64,000 bases of DNA from JABDGV01 sp964577935. GTDB lineage: Bacteria; Chlamydiota; Chlamydiia; Chlamydiales; FEN-1388. The DNA lies in the NCBI GenBank assembly GCA_964577935.1, contig CAZOAJ010000010.1, positions 13,564 to 77,563 of the forward strand. The letters run 5' to 3'. Position 1 is the stretch's first letter, and each line of letters starts with the position of its first letter. Below, in pieces: positions 25,327 through 35,692 of the stretch. The position numbers and the translations under genes are program-made. Below the pieces are notes generated by a model. The model ran no database searches. It was not told the DNA's origin and was given only the letters and a program-made list of their open reading frames with translations.

Positions 25327-28300
25327 ATGAAAGAAAATGCCATCGTTGTCGAAGGCGTCACTGTACATAATTTGAAAAATGTTTCCTGCACGCTTCCACA
25401 TGGTAAATTCTATTGTTTGACCGGCGTTTCAGGATCTGGCAAATCATCTTTTGCCTTTGACACCATCTTTGTCGAAGGACAAAGGCGCTATGTTGAATCA
25501 CTCTCTCACCATGCAAAAAGACTTATCGGAAATCTTCCAAAGCCAGATGCAATATCCATATCAGGACTTACGCCTACAATTGCAATCGAACAAAAAACGG
25601 CTGGCAAAAACCCCCGCTCGACGGTTGGCACGTTGACCGAAATCTATGACTACCTACGTCTTCTTTTTGCCAAATGCGCAATCCCTTATTGCCCTGATAC
25701 CTTCGAACCCCTTACTCCTTTGAGCCGAGAAGCTATTATTGAGACTGTTACAAAGGAGTATGCTCATAAAAAGATACTTATCTTGAGCCCGGTTGCAAGA
25801 GCTAAAAAGAGCGACCTTAAAAATGAGCTTGCAGATCTAGAGCACAAGGGATTTACTCGGGTTCGACTCGACAATAATCTCACGCTGATAGAGTCAGCTG
25901 CAGAAATTGAAGCATCACAGCCACACGATCTTGATGTTGTAATCGATCGAATTGAAGTCTCTGAATCTTCCAAAGCTCGGCTTCAAGAATCACTTATTAC
26001 AGCCCTTGACCAGAGCGACGGCATATTAGTCATTGTCGATAGTGACACCCAAAATGAAATGCTCTTTTCTCAGCATGCGTATTCGAAGAAGAGCGGCAAA
26101 TCCTATCCACAGCTTGAGGCTCAAGACTTCTCGTTTAATAGCCCTCAAGGAATGTGTCCGGAATGTCATGGGCTTGGAACAAAATTTGAATTCGTCTTAG
26201 AAAAGATAATTGATCAAAATAAGAGCATCAAAGAGGGATTCTCTCCCATAGCCAGTTCTTATGACACAGTTCGCTACAAAAACATATATGACAATCTCGC
26301 ATCCCAATACGATTTTTCCGTTGATGAGCCGTGGAAAAATCTCTCCAAAGCGGCACGCGACGTCATTTTATACGGCACAAAGAACAAATGGACTCGGATG
26401 ATCTTCGTTCATCCTGAAACGGGAGCTACGTGGCATGACACGGTTCAGTGGAAGGGAATTTTAGAAGAGGCATGGCAAAGATATCAGCAAGCAACAAGCG
26501 ATGTCTATAAGCGTAATATTGAACGATATATGGAATATGGCGTCTGTCAGGGATGTAAAGGATCACGACTTAAGCCCTATCCCGCTGCAGCGCGTTTTTT
26601 CAATAAAACAATATTTGAAATAGTCCAGATGACTATTTTAGATGCCCATCACTTTTTTGAATCCTTGAGGCTCAAAGCAGAAGATGAAGCAATGGGTCAA
26701 GACGCTCTTAAATCAGTAATTGAAAGGCTCTCTTTTTTACTTAAGGTCGGGCTCGGCTATATATCTTTAGATCGAACAGCACCCACGCTCTCAGGAGGAG
26801 AATCTCAAAGGGTCAGGCTTGCATCACAAATTGGATCGGGACTTGTTGGAGTTACTTATATACTCGATGAACCTTCAATTGGACTACATCCCCAAGATAA
26901 CAACAAGCTTATTCATTCATTAAAAGCATTGCGTGACAAGGGAAATACAGTAATTGTAGTTGAACATGATGAAGAGACCATATGTGCCGCTGATACACTC
27001 ATCGATTTTGGGCCAAAGGCTGGCAAGGAGGGAGGTAAGATTCTCTTCCAAGGACCTCCTTCAGCTCTTATTGAATCTGGAAGCACATTAACGGCAGAGT
27101 ATTTATCTGGGAAAAAGGCTGTTTTTGACAAAAAGCAGGACCGAGGAGAATTTAAAAAATATATCTCACTTACAAATCCAAACTTAAACAACCTCAAGGA
27201 TATTACTCTTAAACTCCCCCTTGAACGATTTGTAGCCGTTACAGGCGTTTCAGGATCGGGCAAATCATCTCTCTTTCTCGAAACCCTTTTTCCTGCCCTC
27301 TCAAACAAAATAATGGGATCGCAACTTACCTGTGGTGATTATGCTTCGATAGAGGGTCTAGATCAAATTGATAAAGTGATTGAAATTGATCAATCACCTA
27401 TAGGCAGAACCCCGCGATCAAATCCTGCAACCTATACAAAGGTGTTTGATGATATACGATCGCTCTTTGCACAACTCCCTGAAAGCAAGGTCCAAGGATT
27501 TGAGCCGGGACGATTCAGTTTCAACGTCAAAGAAGGATCGTGCTCATCTTGTGGCGGGATGGGAGCAATTAAAGTTGACCTCGACCTTGTAGAGGAGAGC
27601 TGGACGCTCTGCCCTGAATGTGAGGGGAAAAGATTTGATGAGCAAACCCTTTCAATCAAATATAAGGGATATAACATTCAGGAAATACTTGAAATGACTG
27701 TTCTGGATGCTTTAAACCTTTTTCAAGCACACCCCTCTATTTCAAAAAAACTTAAAACACTCGCAAGAGTCGGGCTCGACTACATTACCTTAGGTCAATC
27801 TGCGACAACAATTTCTGGCGGAGAAGCACAACGATTAAAACTTGCACGTGAACTCAGTCGTCCCGCCACAGGGAAAACGCTCTATATTCTTGACGAGCCT
27901 TCAACAGGTCTTCATTTTCATGACTTAGGACATCTTCTTTCTGTCCTTCATGAACTTGTGGACAGAGGAAATTCGGTTGTGGTTATAGAACATAATCTCG
28001 ATCTTGTTATGACAGCCGACTGGATCATCGACATGGGTCCAGGCAGCGGCAATGAAGGAGGAAGAATAATTGATGCGGGAACAGTTCAAGAAATCCTTAA
28101 GAAAAATACCCCGACAGGAATTGCTTTAAGAAGACATCTGGATAAAAGCTATCTACAACCAGAGACATTTGTATCCACAAACCATTCTGTTGAATCTATC
28201 CACGTTCATGGAGCGCGTCAAAACAATCTCGATTCGCTTACCCTTGAAATACCTAGAGGTAAAATTACGACAGTTGTTGGTCCTTCAGGATCTGGTAAAA

Positions 28301-30903
28301 GCTCACTCGTTTTCGATACCATTTTCGCTGAAGGCCAAAGGCGATATGTAGAGTCTCTTTCCCCTTATGTACGTCAATTTGTTAAACAACAGCCGAAACC
28401 ACGTGTCGATTGGATTGAAGGACTTTCGCCAAGTATTGCTGTCGAGGCAAAACAAGGAAGCTCAAATCCTAGAAGTACAGTTGGGACACTCACTGAAGCG
28501 TACGACTATCTTCGTGTATTATGGTCACAGGTAGGGCTTCCTGAGTATCAAGAGGAAGGAAACGCATTCTTTACATGCACCAAAGATAGACTGTTATCCA
28601 TAATGGAAGGAGTAGAATCTGATAAAAAGATCTCTTTGTATACGCCTATACTCGTTCAAAGCAATAAAGACCTTTTAAGCCTTGCCCAAGAAGGCTACTC
28701 AAAAATTCTTTTCAAGAACAAAGAAATCGATTTAAGTGAATCAAACCTCAACAAGGTTCATAAAGGAACCTACCTGATTCAAATCGATCGCTTTAAATCA
28801 GGATCTATCGATAGAAAACGGTTTCTCAATGCGCTTGAAGTTATAGAAAAACGCTCTGGGATAGCTACAGTAATTATTGACCGCGATACATATACATATC
28901 GCCTTATCTCCAATTCAGAAATTACTCCGAAGAGCTTTGCATTCAACACAAAAGCAGGAATGTGCCCTGACTGTGAAGGTCTTGGAGTACAATATGGGAT
29001 TGACATCCAATCTTTGGGCCTTCCTCAAAAATCGACTCTATCCGACTTATTTAACCACTTTTGTTCAAATATCGATAGACAAGGACGATTGCTCCTCCAA
29101 GCATGTTTGAAAGAGGCGGATATTGCCCCGAAGTCGTCAATACACGATATTCCTCAATCTTTTCTAAGCGGATCTAAAACCTCGTATACAACAAGCAAAT
29201 CATCTTCCATATCATTTCGAGGGATAAATCATGCCCTTGAGATCTTTTTGAAAGAGCATCGATTTTCTGACGATCTTCCTCATGGATGGTCAAACGCCCT
29301 GCAAGAACATACTTGTCCATCCTGTTCTGGAGACCGAATTCATCGGCTTGCAGCTTCTGTAAAAATAGATTCAATGACTCTTCCAAGCTTATGTTCTATG
29401 CCTATTATAGAAGCTCTTTCATGGCTTGAATCAAGATTCGATCGTTTCCAATCAGATAAATCCCTTACCAGGGCCTACGAAGAAGCAGTAAAACGATTAA
29501 AATTTCTCGATGAGATCGGTATCGGCTATCTGTCGCTCCATCGAAGTGCGCAAACACTTTCAGGAGGAGAAGCCCAGCGTGTCCGGCTTGCATCCCAGCT
29601 TGGTCTTGGACTTGGAGGGATTCTCTATGTCCTTGATGAACCAACCATCGGGCTTCATCCTTTAGATACAAAGCGATTGATAGGAGCATTTGAAAAACTA
29701 AAATCACTTAACAACACTTTACTTATAGTCGAACACGATCCGCAGATCATTCAGATATCTGATCATATCCTCGAATTAGGACAAGGAGCAGGTAAAGATG
29801 GAGGCAAACTTCTCTTTGAAGGATCTCCTGCTCAAATTAAACGTTCATCAAGTCCAACCGGAAAATACCTTTCAGATAAGCTGACGATTAGAAAAGGTCG
29901 TACGCTGAAGAAAAGCGAAATCAAAATCAGTGATGCATCATGCCATAACATTAAGAATCTAACATGCTCGATTCCAAAAGAGGCTATGACATGCATTGTA
30001 GGCGTTTCAGGATCTGGCAAATCGACCTTCGTTTTTGATATTTTAAAGGATTCAATTGAAAAACAGCTTCTCAATAAAGAAAGCTCAGGAACAGGTCCAG
30101 TCATCAAGGGAGGTGAAAGTTTCAGCCGTATTGTATCTATTGATCAAAAGCCTGTAGGGATGACTGCTAGATCAGATATAGCTACTTTCATGGATATAAT
30201 GACGCCATTACGGCAATTTTTCGCACTTTTACCAGAAGCCCAAGCAAGAGGTCTAAAACCGATACATTTTGGTCCATCCAATCTTAAAGGAATGTGTCGA
30301 ACCTGTTGGGGGCTTGGCGTCAAAAGAGTAGAGATGAATTTTATGGCTCCGCTCATGATGACGTGTCCTTCCTGCAATGGTTCACGTCTCAATCCTGTTG
30401 CTTTATCCGTTAGATATAGGGGGAAAAATTTAGGTGAAATTTTTCAAATGGGAGTAGATGATGCCTGTGGATATTTTGAACATATCCATGGAATCAAAAG
30501 AGTGCTAGATATCCTTAAAGAAACAGGTCTCGGGTATCTTCCCTTAGGCCAAATGATCCAAACAGTATCTGGCGGCGAGCTTCAGCGATTAAAAGTTGCA
30601 CGCGAACTTGCAAAGCGACGAAAGGGAACAACTCTCTACCTTTTTGATGAACCCACAAGGGGTCTTCATCCACGCGAGGTTGAAAATTTAATTTCTATTC
30701 TTCATGGGTTTGTTGATGCAGGGCATACGGTGATTGTCGTAGAACATAATTGCACAGTTATTGGGCAGTCAGATTATGTACTTGAATTTGGACCAGGCTC
30801 AGGCCTCCATGGCGGAAAAATTATCTCGCAGGGAACTCCCGAAGATATTATGAAGAATAAGAACTCCCCTACAGGAAAAATACTCAAAAAAGCCCATGGT
30901 TAA
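25327..30903 (+). CDS. uvrA: Double-length UvrA, two UvrA units fused in tandem
   Basis: The damage-recognition ATPase of nucleotide excision repair, here 1858 residues, twice the usual ~940. Four Walker A motifs are present (GVSGSGKSS at 33-41, GVSGSGKSS, GPSGSGKSS, GVSGSGKST) and four ABC signatures (TLSGGES, TISGGEA, TLSGGEA, TVSGGEL). Each unit carries CXXC pairs of the UvrA zinc modules. An ordinary UvrA works as a dimer, so this is a covalent dimer. The same arrangement is known in Chlamydia (CT333, ~1790 residues), so it is a lineage trait and not an assembly error. A 6-bp inverted repeat GGATCA/TGATCC abuts the start codon. The stop overlaps the pknD start by eight bases. Confidence 0.97.
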   Translation: MKENAIVVEGVTVHNLKNVSCTLPHGKFYCLTGVSGSGKSSFAFDTIFVEGQRRYVESLSHHAKRLIGNLPKPDAISISGLTPTIAIEQKTAGKNPRSTVGTLTEIYDYLRLLFAKCAIPYCPDTFEPLTPLSREAIIETVTKEYAHKKILILSPVARAKKSDLKNELADLEHKGFTRVRLDNNLTLIESAAEIEASQPHDLDVVIDRIEVSESSKARLQESLITALDQSDGILVIVDSDTQNEMLFSQHAYSKKSGKSYPQLEAQDFSFNSPQGMCPECHGLGTKFEFVLEKIIDQNKSIKEGFSPIASSYDTVRYKNIYDNLASQYDFSVDEPWKNLSKAARDVILYGTKNKWTRMIFVHPETGATWHDTVQWKGILEEAWQRYQQATSDVYKRNIERYMEYGVCQGCKGSRLKPYPAAARFFNKTIFEIVQMTILDAHHFFESLRLKAEDEAMGQDALKSVIERLSFLLKVGLGYISLDRTAPTLSGGESQRVRLASQIGSGLVGVTYILDEPSIGLHPQDNNKLIHSLKALRDKGNTVIVVEHDEETICAADTLIDFGPKAGKEGGKILFQGPPSALIESGSTLTAEYLSGKKAVFDKKQDRGEFKKYISLTNPNLNNLKDITLKLPLERFVAVTGVSGSGKSSLFLETLFPALSNKIMGSQLTCGDYASIEGLDQIDKVIEIDQSPIGRTPRSNPATYTKVFDDIRSLFAQLPESKVQGFEPGRFSFNVKEGSCSSCGGMGAIKVDLDLVEESWTLCPECEGKRFDEQTLSIKYKGYNIQEILEMTVLDALNLFQAHPSISKKLKTLARVGLDYITLGQSATTISGGEAQRLKLARELSRPATGKTLYILDEPSTGLHFHDLGHLLSVLHELVDRGNSVVVIEHNLDLVMTADWIIDMGPGSGNEGGRIIDAGTVQEILKKNTPTGIALRRHLDKSYLQPETFVSTNHSVESIHVHGARQNNLDSLTLEIPRGKITTVVGPSGSGKSSLVFDTIFAEGQRRYVESLSPYVRQFVKQQPKPRVDWIEGLSPSIAVEAKQGSSNPRSTVGTLTEAYDYLRVLWSQVGLPEYQEEGNAFFTCTKDRLLSIMEGVESDKKISLYTPILVQSNKDLLSLAQEGYSKILFKNKEIDLSESNLNKVHKGTYLIQIDRFKSGSIDRKRFLNALEVIEKRSGIATVIIDRDTYTYRLISNSEITPKSFAFNTKAGMCPDCEGLGVQYGIDIQSLGLPQKSTLSDLFNHFCSNIDRQGRLLLQACLKEADIAPKSSIHDIPQSFLSGSKTSYTTSKSSSISFRGINHALEIFLKEHRFSDDLPHGWSNALQEHTCPSCSGDRIHRLAASVKIDSMTLPSLCSMPIIEALSWLESRFDRFQSDKSLTRAYEEAVKRLKFLDEIGIGYLSLHRSAQTLSGGEAQRVRLASQLGLGLGGILYVLDEPTIGLHPLDTKRLIGAFEKLKSLNNTLLIVEHDPQIIQISDHILELGQGAGKDGGKLLFEGSPAQIKRSSSPTGKYLSDKLTIRKGRTLKKSEIKISDASCHNIKNLTCSIPKEAMTCIVGVSGSGKSTFVFDILKDSIEKQLLNKESSGTGPVIKGGESFSRIVSIDQKPVGMTARSDIATFMDIMTPLRQFFALLPEAQARGLKPIHFGPSNLKGMCRTCWGLGVKRVEMNFMAPLMMTCPSCNGSRLNPVALSVRYRGKNLGEIFQMGVDDACGYFEHIHGIKRVLDILKETGLGYLPLGQMIQTVSGGELQRLKVARELAKRRKGTTLYLFDEPTRGLHPREVENLISILHGFVDAGHTVIVVEHNCTVIGQSDYVLEFGPGSGLHGGKIISQGTPEDIMKNKNSPTGKILKKAHG

Positions 30904-33900
30904 TGATGATCGATCACTCCCAAAAAATATACACAGTCACATGAGCAATGATGGTAGCGATTCGACTCAGGAAGAATCAAATCAAGAGGAATCAAGCAAT
31001 CAAAAAGCTTTTCCTGAAGGATCTGCATCTACAGGCTCTTCTCAGGAAAAAACTACTGAAGTCATATGCCCATTTTGCCAATCTCGATTTAAGAGAACGA
31101 ATTTACGGCAAAAGAGAAAACCCCTCATCTATTGCGCATATTGTGGAGCTCGCCTTACTCCCTCAGAACAAGATTATGTGAAACTTGCCCAGCACGGAAT
31201 TGTTGAAGCCCCTCCTAAAAAAGAATTAATTCTGTTCCAAATTGGACAATACCAGATTCTCAAAAGTATTGGAAAAGGTGGAATGGGTGAGGTTTTCTTA
31301 GCTTATGATCAAGTAGCAGGAAGACGCGTCGCACTTAAAAAAATTCGCTCTGAATATATTGACTCCTTGCGACTCCGGGGCAGGTTTTTGAGGGAAGCCC
31401 GAATTTCAAGCCAACTGACACATCCTTCGATCATGCCAATCTATGATCTTCACGAAGAAGGCAACAGCCTTTACTATACAATGCCCTTCGTAGAAGGAAA
31501 AACTCTCCGTCAAATTTTGGATATTGCAAAGAAGCACGATGAAGGCTCAAGTGGAAAAAACAGTGAAAATAGTCTTCCGAGTTTAACCTCAATTCCAGCT
31601 CTTATGAGGACATTTTCAAGTGTAGTTCAAGCTGTGGCTTACGCGCACTCAAAGGGGGTTCTTCATAGGGACTTAAAGCCTGAAAACATCATGGTCGGAA
31701 AGTATGGGGAGGTTATTATCCTCGACTGGGGCCTCACCAAAGTTATCGATGAAGAAGAGAATGATAATATAGAGGATCTGCCCGAATCATACGCCAAGCG
31801 ATCGACCATACTTACTAAAATCGGAAAAGTTGTAGGCACTATCGCCTATATGGCTCCAGAAAGAGCTCTAAAGCTTCCAGCAACAATCCAAACAGACATC
31901 TATGCTCTTGGCGTTATTCTATATCAAATTTTAACTTTAACAATGCCATTTCATCGAAAAAGCATCGATGAATTCAATGTCCTACATCATAAAGAACAAC
32001 TGATTCCACCGGAAATACGTGCCCCATATAGAGACGTTCCGCCTATTCTCTCTGAAATCGTTAAAAAATGCCTCGCTAAAGACCCAGAAAGCCGATACAA
32101 AGGATGTGACCAATTATTAAGTCATATTGAAAGTTATCTTGAAGGTAGATCTGAGTGGTTTCCCGTAAAAGCTCTTTTCGTTAATCAAAAAGATGATTGG
32201 GAGTTTCAAGAACACATTCTTATTGCCGAACACACTGCTATTACACATGGGGTTGAGATTTCTGACTGGGTCAGTTTGATGATTTCTAAGGATTCATTTG
32301 CTGAAAATGTGATGATAGAGTGCTCAGTGACCCTCGGAAAAGATTCTCAAGGAATAGGATTGCTTGTATCTATTCCTGAAGCCATCGATCGGATACATAT
32401 GACTGAAGGCTTTTGTTTATGGCTTGCCTCAGAACGAAGTACTTCTAAAACCCGTTTAATGCGTTCTTCGATTACTGTTGTAGAAGATGATAATTGCCTT
32501 CTTAAAAGCCATAAAGCCTATGAAATTCGTATGGAAAAGATTGGCAATCACCTATCTATCTATATCGACAATGAACTCTCAATGAGATACACAAGCTATA
32601 TTCCAACTGTAGGAACCCGTGTTGGCCTTTTATCTAAAGATGGTGATTTCAATCTTCATAATGGATTGAAAGTCTATATTGGAAGTGAAAGCGTCACTGT
32701 CAGCTGCTTAGCAGTTCCAGATGCATTTTTAGCAAGCCGCGATTTTAATAGAGCTTTGAGCGAATATCATCGAATTGGCAAAGCATTTACAGGTCATGCT
32801 GAAGGACGTGAAGCTCTCTTTCGAGTTGGAGTAACCTACCTAGAACAAGCCAAATCGACGAGCGACCTACATGAACGAGACGAGCTCATCAATAGCGCAT
32901 CGAAGGAATTTGAAACACTTCGAGGAAGCCCTGGAGCACCTCTTGAATACCTAGGGAAAGCGCTTATTTACGAAGCAGAAGGCGACTATGTCGAAGAAGC
33001 TAAGTGCTTCGAGCTTGCTTTTAGAAAATATCCAAGGCATCCACTGCTTCCCATTTTAGCAGAACAAATCGTCCTCCGAATGCATGAGACAACTCGTTTA
33101 AATCGAGTTGCCGCCTATCATTTCATTCTCATTGCATCTAGGTACCTTCCTAGGCTCAGCTCAAAAAGCTGGTTTTTAGGCATATTTGAAAGCCTAAACA
33201 AACATTGGGAAGAACCTCCATTCTTCCTTTCCAAAAATCTTGAGGGAAATGCCGAGCGACATGCCTTTACTATTAAGCTTGCCTTCTGGCTTGCAAGACC
33301 CATCATGATCCGGGAATGTATCTCGCACCTTGTCAAAGAACCTGTTATCCCAATCGGATTGATATTTGACGCACTCTCTCTGCTCACTCTCATGGGCGAA
33401 GATCATCTCCACAAAGAGGCCTTAGACGAAATCAAACAACAGCTTTCGATCCGCGAGCAAGAAAAAAATTCAGAGTTGTTTTCACTCAACGAGGCTCTTG
33501 ACTCCGGCAACTTTGACATAACTCAGAAGGCGATCAGCCGAGAGTTTGAAAGAGCTCTGTTTTTACATCTGAAGAAAAGCCCTCAGGAACCCTTAGTGCT
33601 GAAGATAAGTCAATTTCTTCTCAATCATTGTTCTCTTTTCAGTGAAGAATTTATCGAATTTATTATCCAGCAGCTTTTAGAAATTTCCTCGTTTGATCTC
33701 GCGCTTGAAATTTTGGAAAAGAAAGTTGGAAAAGAAGAGGTTGACGAAAGTTCAAAGCTATTCTTCGTACAAGGGTGTCTATTTGCATTTTTTAGAGGTG
33801 AAACAGCTGCCCTTTTTCATTTCAGTAAACTCTTCGACTCAAACTTCCCCAGAACTCACCTTTTAGGGGCTCATTTCATAAACTCATCTCTTTCCCTCCG

Positions 33901-34033
33901 CTCAGACCATTGGATTTCCCAATCATTTTGGTGGGAACAAAAAGAGCTTCTTCGGCAATTGGAACTCTTCAAGAAAGCCGTTCCTGAAAGTGACTATTAT
34001 GAAAAAGCCTCCACCTTGATCTCTAAAACGTAA
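30896..34033 (+). CDS. pknD: Ser/Thr protein kinase PknD with C-terminal sensor/TPR region
   Basis: A Hanks-type kinase of 1045 residues. A zinc-ribbon-like pair of CXXC motifs (CPFCQS and CAYCGA) precedes the kinase. In the kinase domain are GKGGMGEV, the ATP Lys148 in VALKKI, HRDLKPEN at 257-264, DWGL in place of DFG as in chlamydial PknD, and APE. After residue ~430 follows a beta-rich lectin/laminin-like region (WEFQEHILIAEH, IYIDNELSMRY), then TPR-like helices beginning near ASRDFNRALSEYHRIG. In Chlamydia PknD is membrane-associated and phosphorylates itself and other proteins. It overlaps uvrA by eight bases; an ATG at 30941 is another possible start. Confidence 0.94.
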   Translation: MVNDDRSLPKNIHSHMSNDGSDSTQEESNQEESSNQKAFPEGSASTGSSQEKTTEVICPFCQSRFKRTNLRQKRKPLIYCAYCGARLTPSEQDYVKLAQHGIVEAPPKKELILFQIGQYQILKSIGKGGMGEVFLAYDQVAGRRVALKKIRSEYIDSLRLRGRFLREARISSQLTHPSIMPIYDLHEEGNSLYYTMPFVEGKTLRQILDIAKKHDEGSSGKNSENSLPSLTSIPALMRTFSSVVQAVAYAHSKGVLHRDLKPENIMVGKYGEVIILDWGLTKVIDEEENDNIEDLPESYAKRSTILTKIGKVVGTIAYMAPERALKLPATIQTDIYALGVILYQILTLTMPFHRKSIDEFNVLHHKEQLIPPEIRAPYRDVPPILSEIVKKCLAKDPESRYKGCDQLLSHIESYLEGRSEWFPVKALFVNQKDDWEFQEHILIAEHTAITHGVEISDWVSLMISKDSFAENVMIECSVTLGKDSQGIGLLVSIPEAIDRIHMTEGFCLWLASERSTSKTRLMRSSITVVEDDNCLLKSHKAYEIRMEKIGNHLSIYIDNELSMRYTSYIPTVGTRVGLLSKDGDFNLHNGLKVYIGSESVTVSCLAVPDAFLASRDFNRALSEYHRIGKAFTGHAEGREALFRVGVTYLEQAKSTSDLHERDELINSASKEFETLRGSPGAPLEYLGKALIYEAEGDYVEEAKCFELAFRKYPRHPLLPILAEQIVLRMHETTRLNRVAAYHFILIASRYLPRLSSKSWFLGIFESLNKHWEEPPFFLSKNLEGNAERHAFTIKLAFWLARPIMIRECISHLVKEPVIPIGLIFDALSLLTLMGEDHLHKEALDEIKQQLSIREQEKNSELFSLNEALDSGNFDITQKAISREFERALFLHLKKSPQEPLVLKISQFLLNHCSLFSEEFIEFIIQQLLEISSFDLALEILEKKVGKEEVDESSKLFFVQGCLFAFFRGETAALFHFSKLFDSNFPRTHLLGAHFINSSLSLRSDHWISQSFWWEQKELLRQLELFKKAVPESDYYEKASTLISKT

Positions 34034-34037
34034 TAGT

Positions 34038-34595
34038 ATGTATATGATCCCTGTTATTTCTAAAGAATGTGTTTTCAAAAGCTTTGTTCAAGTATTTCGA
34101 GAAAAACTAAAACTCCCCAATACTGATTTCTATGATTATTATACCGTAGAAACACGCCCTGAAAGCGTCATGACAATTATCTTAAACGGAAAAAATGAGA
34201 TTCTCATCACAAAGGAATGGCGCCCTGCAGTTTCAGATTTTGTACTTTCATTTCCAGGTGGTTTCTTGGATGACAACGAAAACCCTGAAACTTGCGCCCT
34301 GAGAGAGGCTCTTGAAGAAACAGGCTGGATATGCAGCGTCAAGCGATATTTGGGTAGTTGTTATCCATTACCAGGACTACTTCGTCAAAAAATGCATATA
34401 TTTCTTCTTGAGGCCAAGGAATATAGAAAGCCAATGCTTGAACCTACTGAGTCTATTCAAACGTCCTGGATTTCCATGGAAGAATTTAAAGAGTATCTAT
34501 TAAGAAATGAATCTCTTGATGGAGTAATGCTCTCTGCAGTTTCTCTTATGCTGCTTGATAAGTCATTCGATATGCCATGGAGCCCAGAGCAATAA
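34038..34595 (+). CDS. Nudix hydrolase, ADP-ribose pyrophosphatase-like
   Basis: The Nudix box is complete: GFLDDNE followed by seven residues and REALEETGW (consensus GX5EX7REUXEEXGU), within a 185-residue protein. SFPGGFLDD just before it and the general length resemble NudF-type ADP-sugar pyrophosphatases, which clear ADP-ribose and similar nucleotide-sugars. The exact substrate cannot be read from sequence. It lies four bases after pknD, so it is probably cotranscribed. Its last 50 bases overlap the 3' end of the opposite-strand gene at 34546. Confidence 0.9.
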   Translation: MYMIPVISKECVFKSFVQVFREKLKLPNTDFYDYYTVETRPESVMTIILNGKNEILITKEWRPAVSDFVLSFPGGFLDDNENPETCALREALEETGWICSVKRYLGSCYPLPGLLRQKMHIFLLEAKEYRKPMLEPTESIQTSWISMEEFKEYLLRNESLDGVMLSAVSLMLLDKSFDMPWSPEQ

Positions 34596-35601
34596 GTTTT
34601 TCTGCTCCAAGGCCTAGGTATTTAAAAGTTTCAGAACCTATCTCATGAACCTTGCTCATGATTTTTTGAGCCATAGTTTGCGCACCTGGGTCGATAATAT
34701 CATCTTTCATAAACAGGCTTTCACTCGTATCTAATACGCCTAAAACCGTGGCGGAGACACCATATATAGATCCTCCAATCATCGGAAGACACGGAAGCGC
34801 TATAAGAAGAATAGACCCAAATAATAAAGAAGCATTTAAGATAGTTTTAGCAATATTGATACCAAGTTTTATAGAAACCCTCTCCTTCATTTTCGAATAG
34901 AATTCTTCTGTATCAGCTAATGATCCTCGCTTATTTTTTTTAAGATTTTTGATTAAGCTCTCTATTTTTTCAGATAAAGCACAGCTCTTGGAAAGCCCCA
35001 ATTCCTTTTTCATATCATTGATATCTTGTTTCTGTAATTTGTACAGTTGATTCAATGCAGATTTTCTTGTTCTTTTGCTTTCCGAACCGCTTTTAATAAT
35101 GCTAAATATTCTTCCAACTGAACACAGCTTCCAAGCTTCTAAACCAGTACTAATAACCATGGCGGGCAAAAAAACCAGATTAAGGAGAGGCGATTTTGAA
35201 AGAAATGTAATTACTTTAAGAGATTGAAATACTTTCAACGTACTTATCAAATCGCCTAAAGCCCGAAATCCTTCATGTAAAATTTTTAAAAAAGATTGGA
35301 AAATTACTTTTATTTTTTTTGTCGTTGATACCTGACAGATGTGCTGGACAATTTTTTTCATTCTGAACGGAATGACTAGAAGTCTGGCAACTCTAATTGA
35401 TCTAATTCTTTTCAGAAAACTATCAGAAATTTTTATGAAATCTTGAAATAAAATACTATGCGAATTAATAAAGGATATTATATCATCTACCGTTTTGGCC
35501 GATTTGTACACAATCTTAATGCCAGATTCCGCGTAATCAAAAATTCTATCTGAATTTTGAAGCCCCGCGACCGATGAATTAGAGAGACTGTTTTCTATCA
35601 T
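34546..35601 (-). CDS. Inc-like membrane protein candidate
   Basis: A 351-residue basic, helical protein without signal peptide. Residues ~249-290 form a bilobed hydrophobic stretch: two hydrophobic halves broken by PCLPMIGG. This is the classical mark of chlamydial inclusion membrane (Inc) proteins, which are secreted by type III secretion and inserted in the vacuole membrane. A weaker hydrophobic segment lies near residues 139-157. A coiled-coil-prone region (residues ~185-245, rich in Lys, Glu and Leu) precedes the membrane part. It is divergent from the kinase-like gene at 35693 and convergent with the Nudix gene. The Inc assignment is inference from topology. Confidence 0.6.
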   Translation of the reverse strand: MIENSLSNSSVAGLQNSDRIFDYAESGIKIVYKSAKTVDDIISFINSHSILFQDFIKISDSFLKRIRSIRVARLLVIPFRMKKIVQHICQVSTTKKIKVIFQSFLKILHEGFRALGDLISTLKVFQSLKVITFLSKSPLLNLVFLPAMVISTGLEAWKLCSVGRIFSIIKSGSESKRTRKSALNQLYKLQKQDINDMKKELGLSKSCALSEKIESLIKNLKKNKRGSLADTEEFYSKMKERVSIKLGINIAKTILNASLLFGSILLIALPCLPMIGGSIYGVSATVLGVLDTSESLFMKDDIIDPGAQTMAQKIMSKVHEIGSETFKYLGLGAEKLIALGSMAYRMTYQAA

Positions 35602-35692
35602 TTATAGTGATTTTATTTAGTCACATTATAACAAAAATAAAAAATAATTTAAATAAATTATTTCAAACTTTTAATTAGGACCAAATTATATT

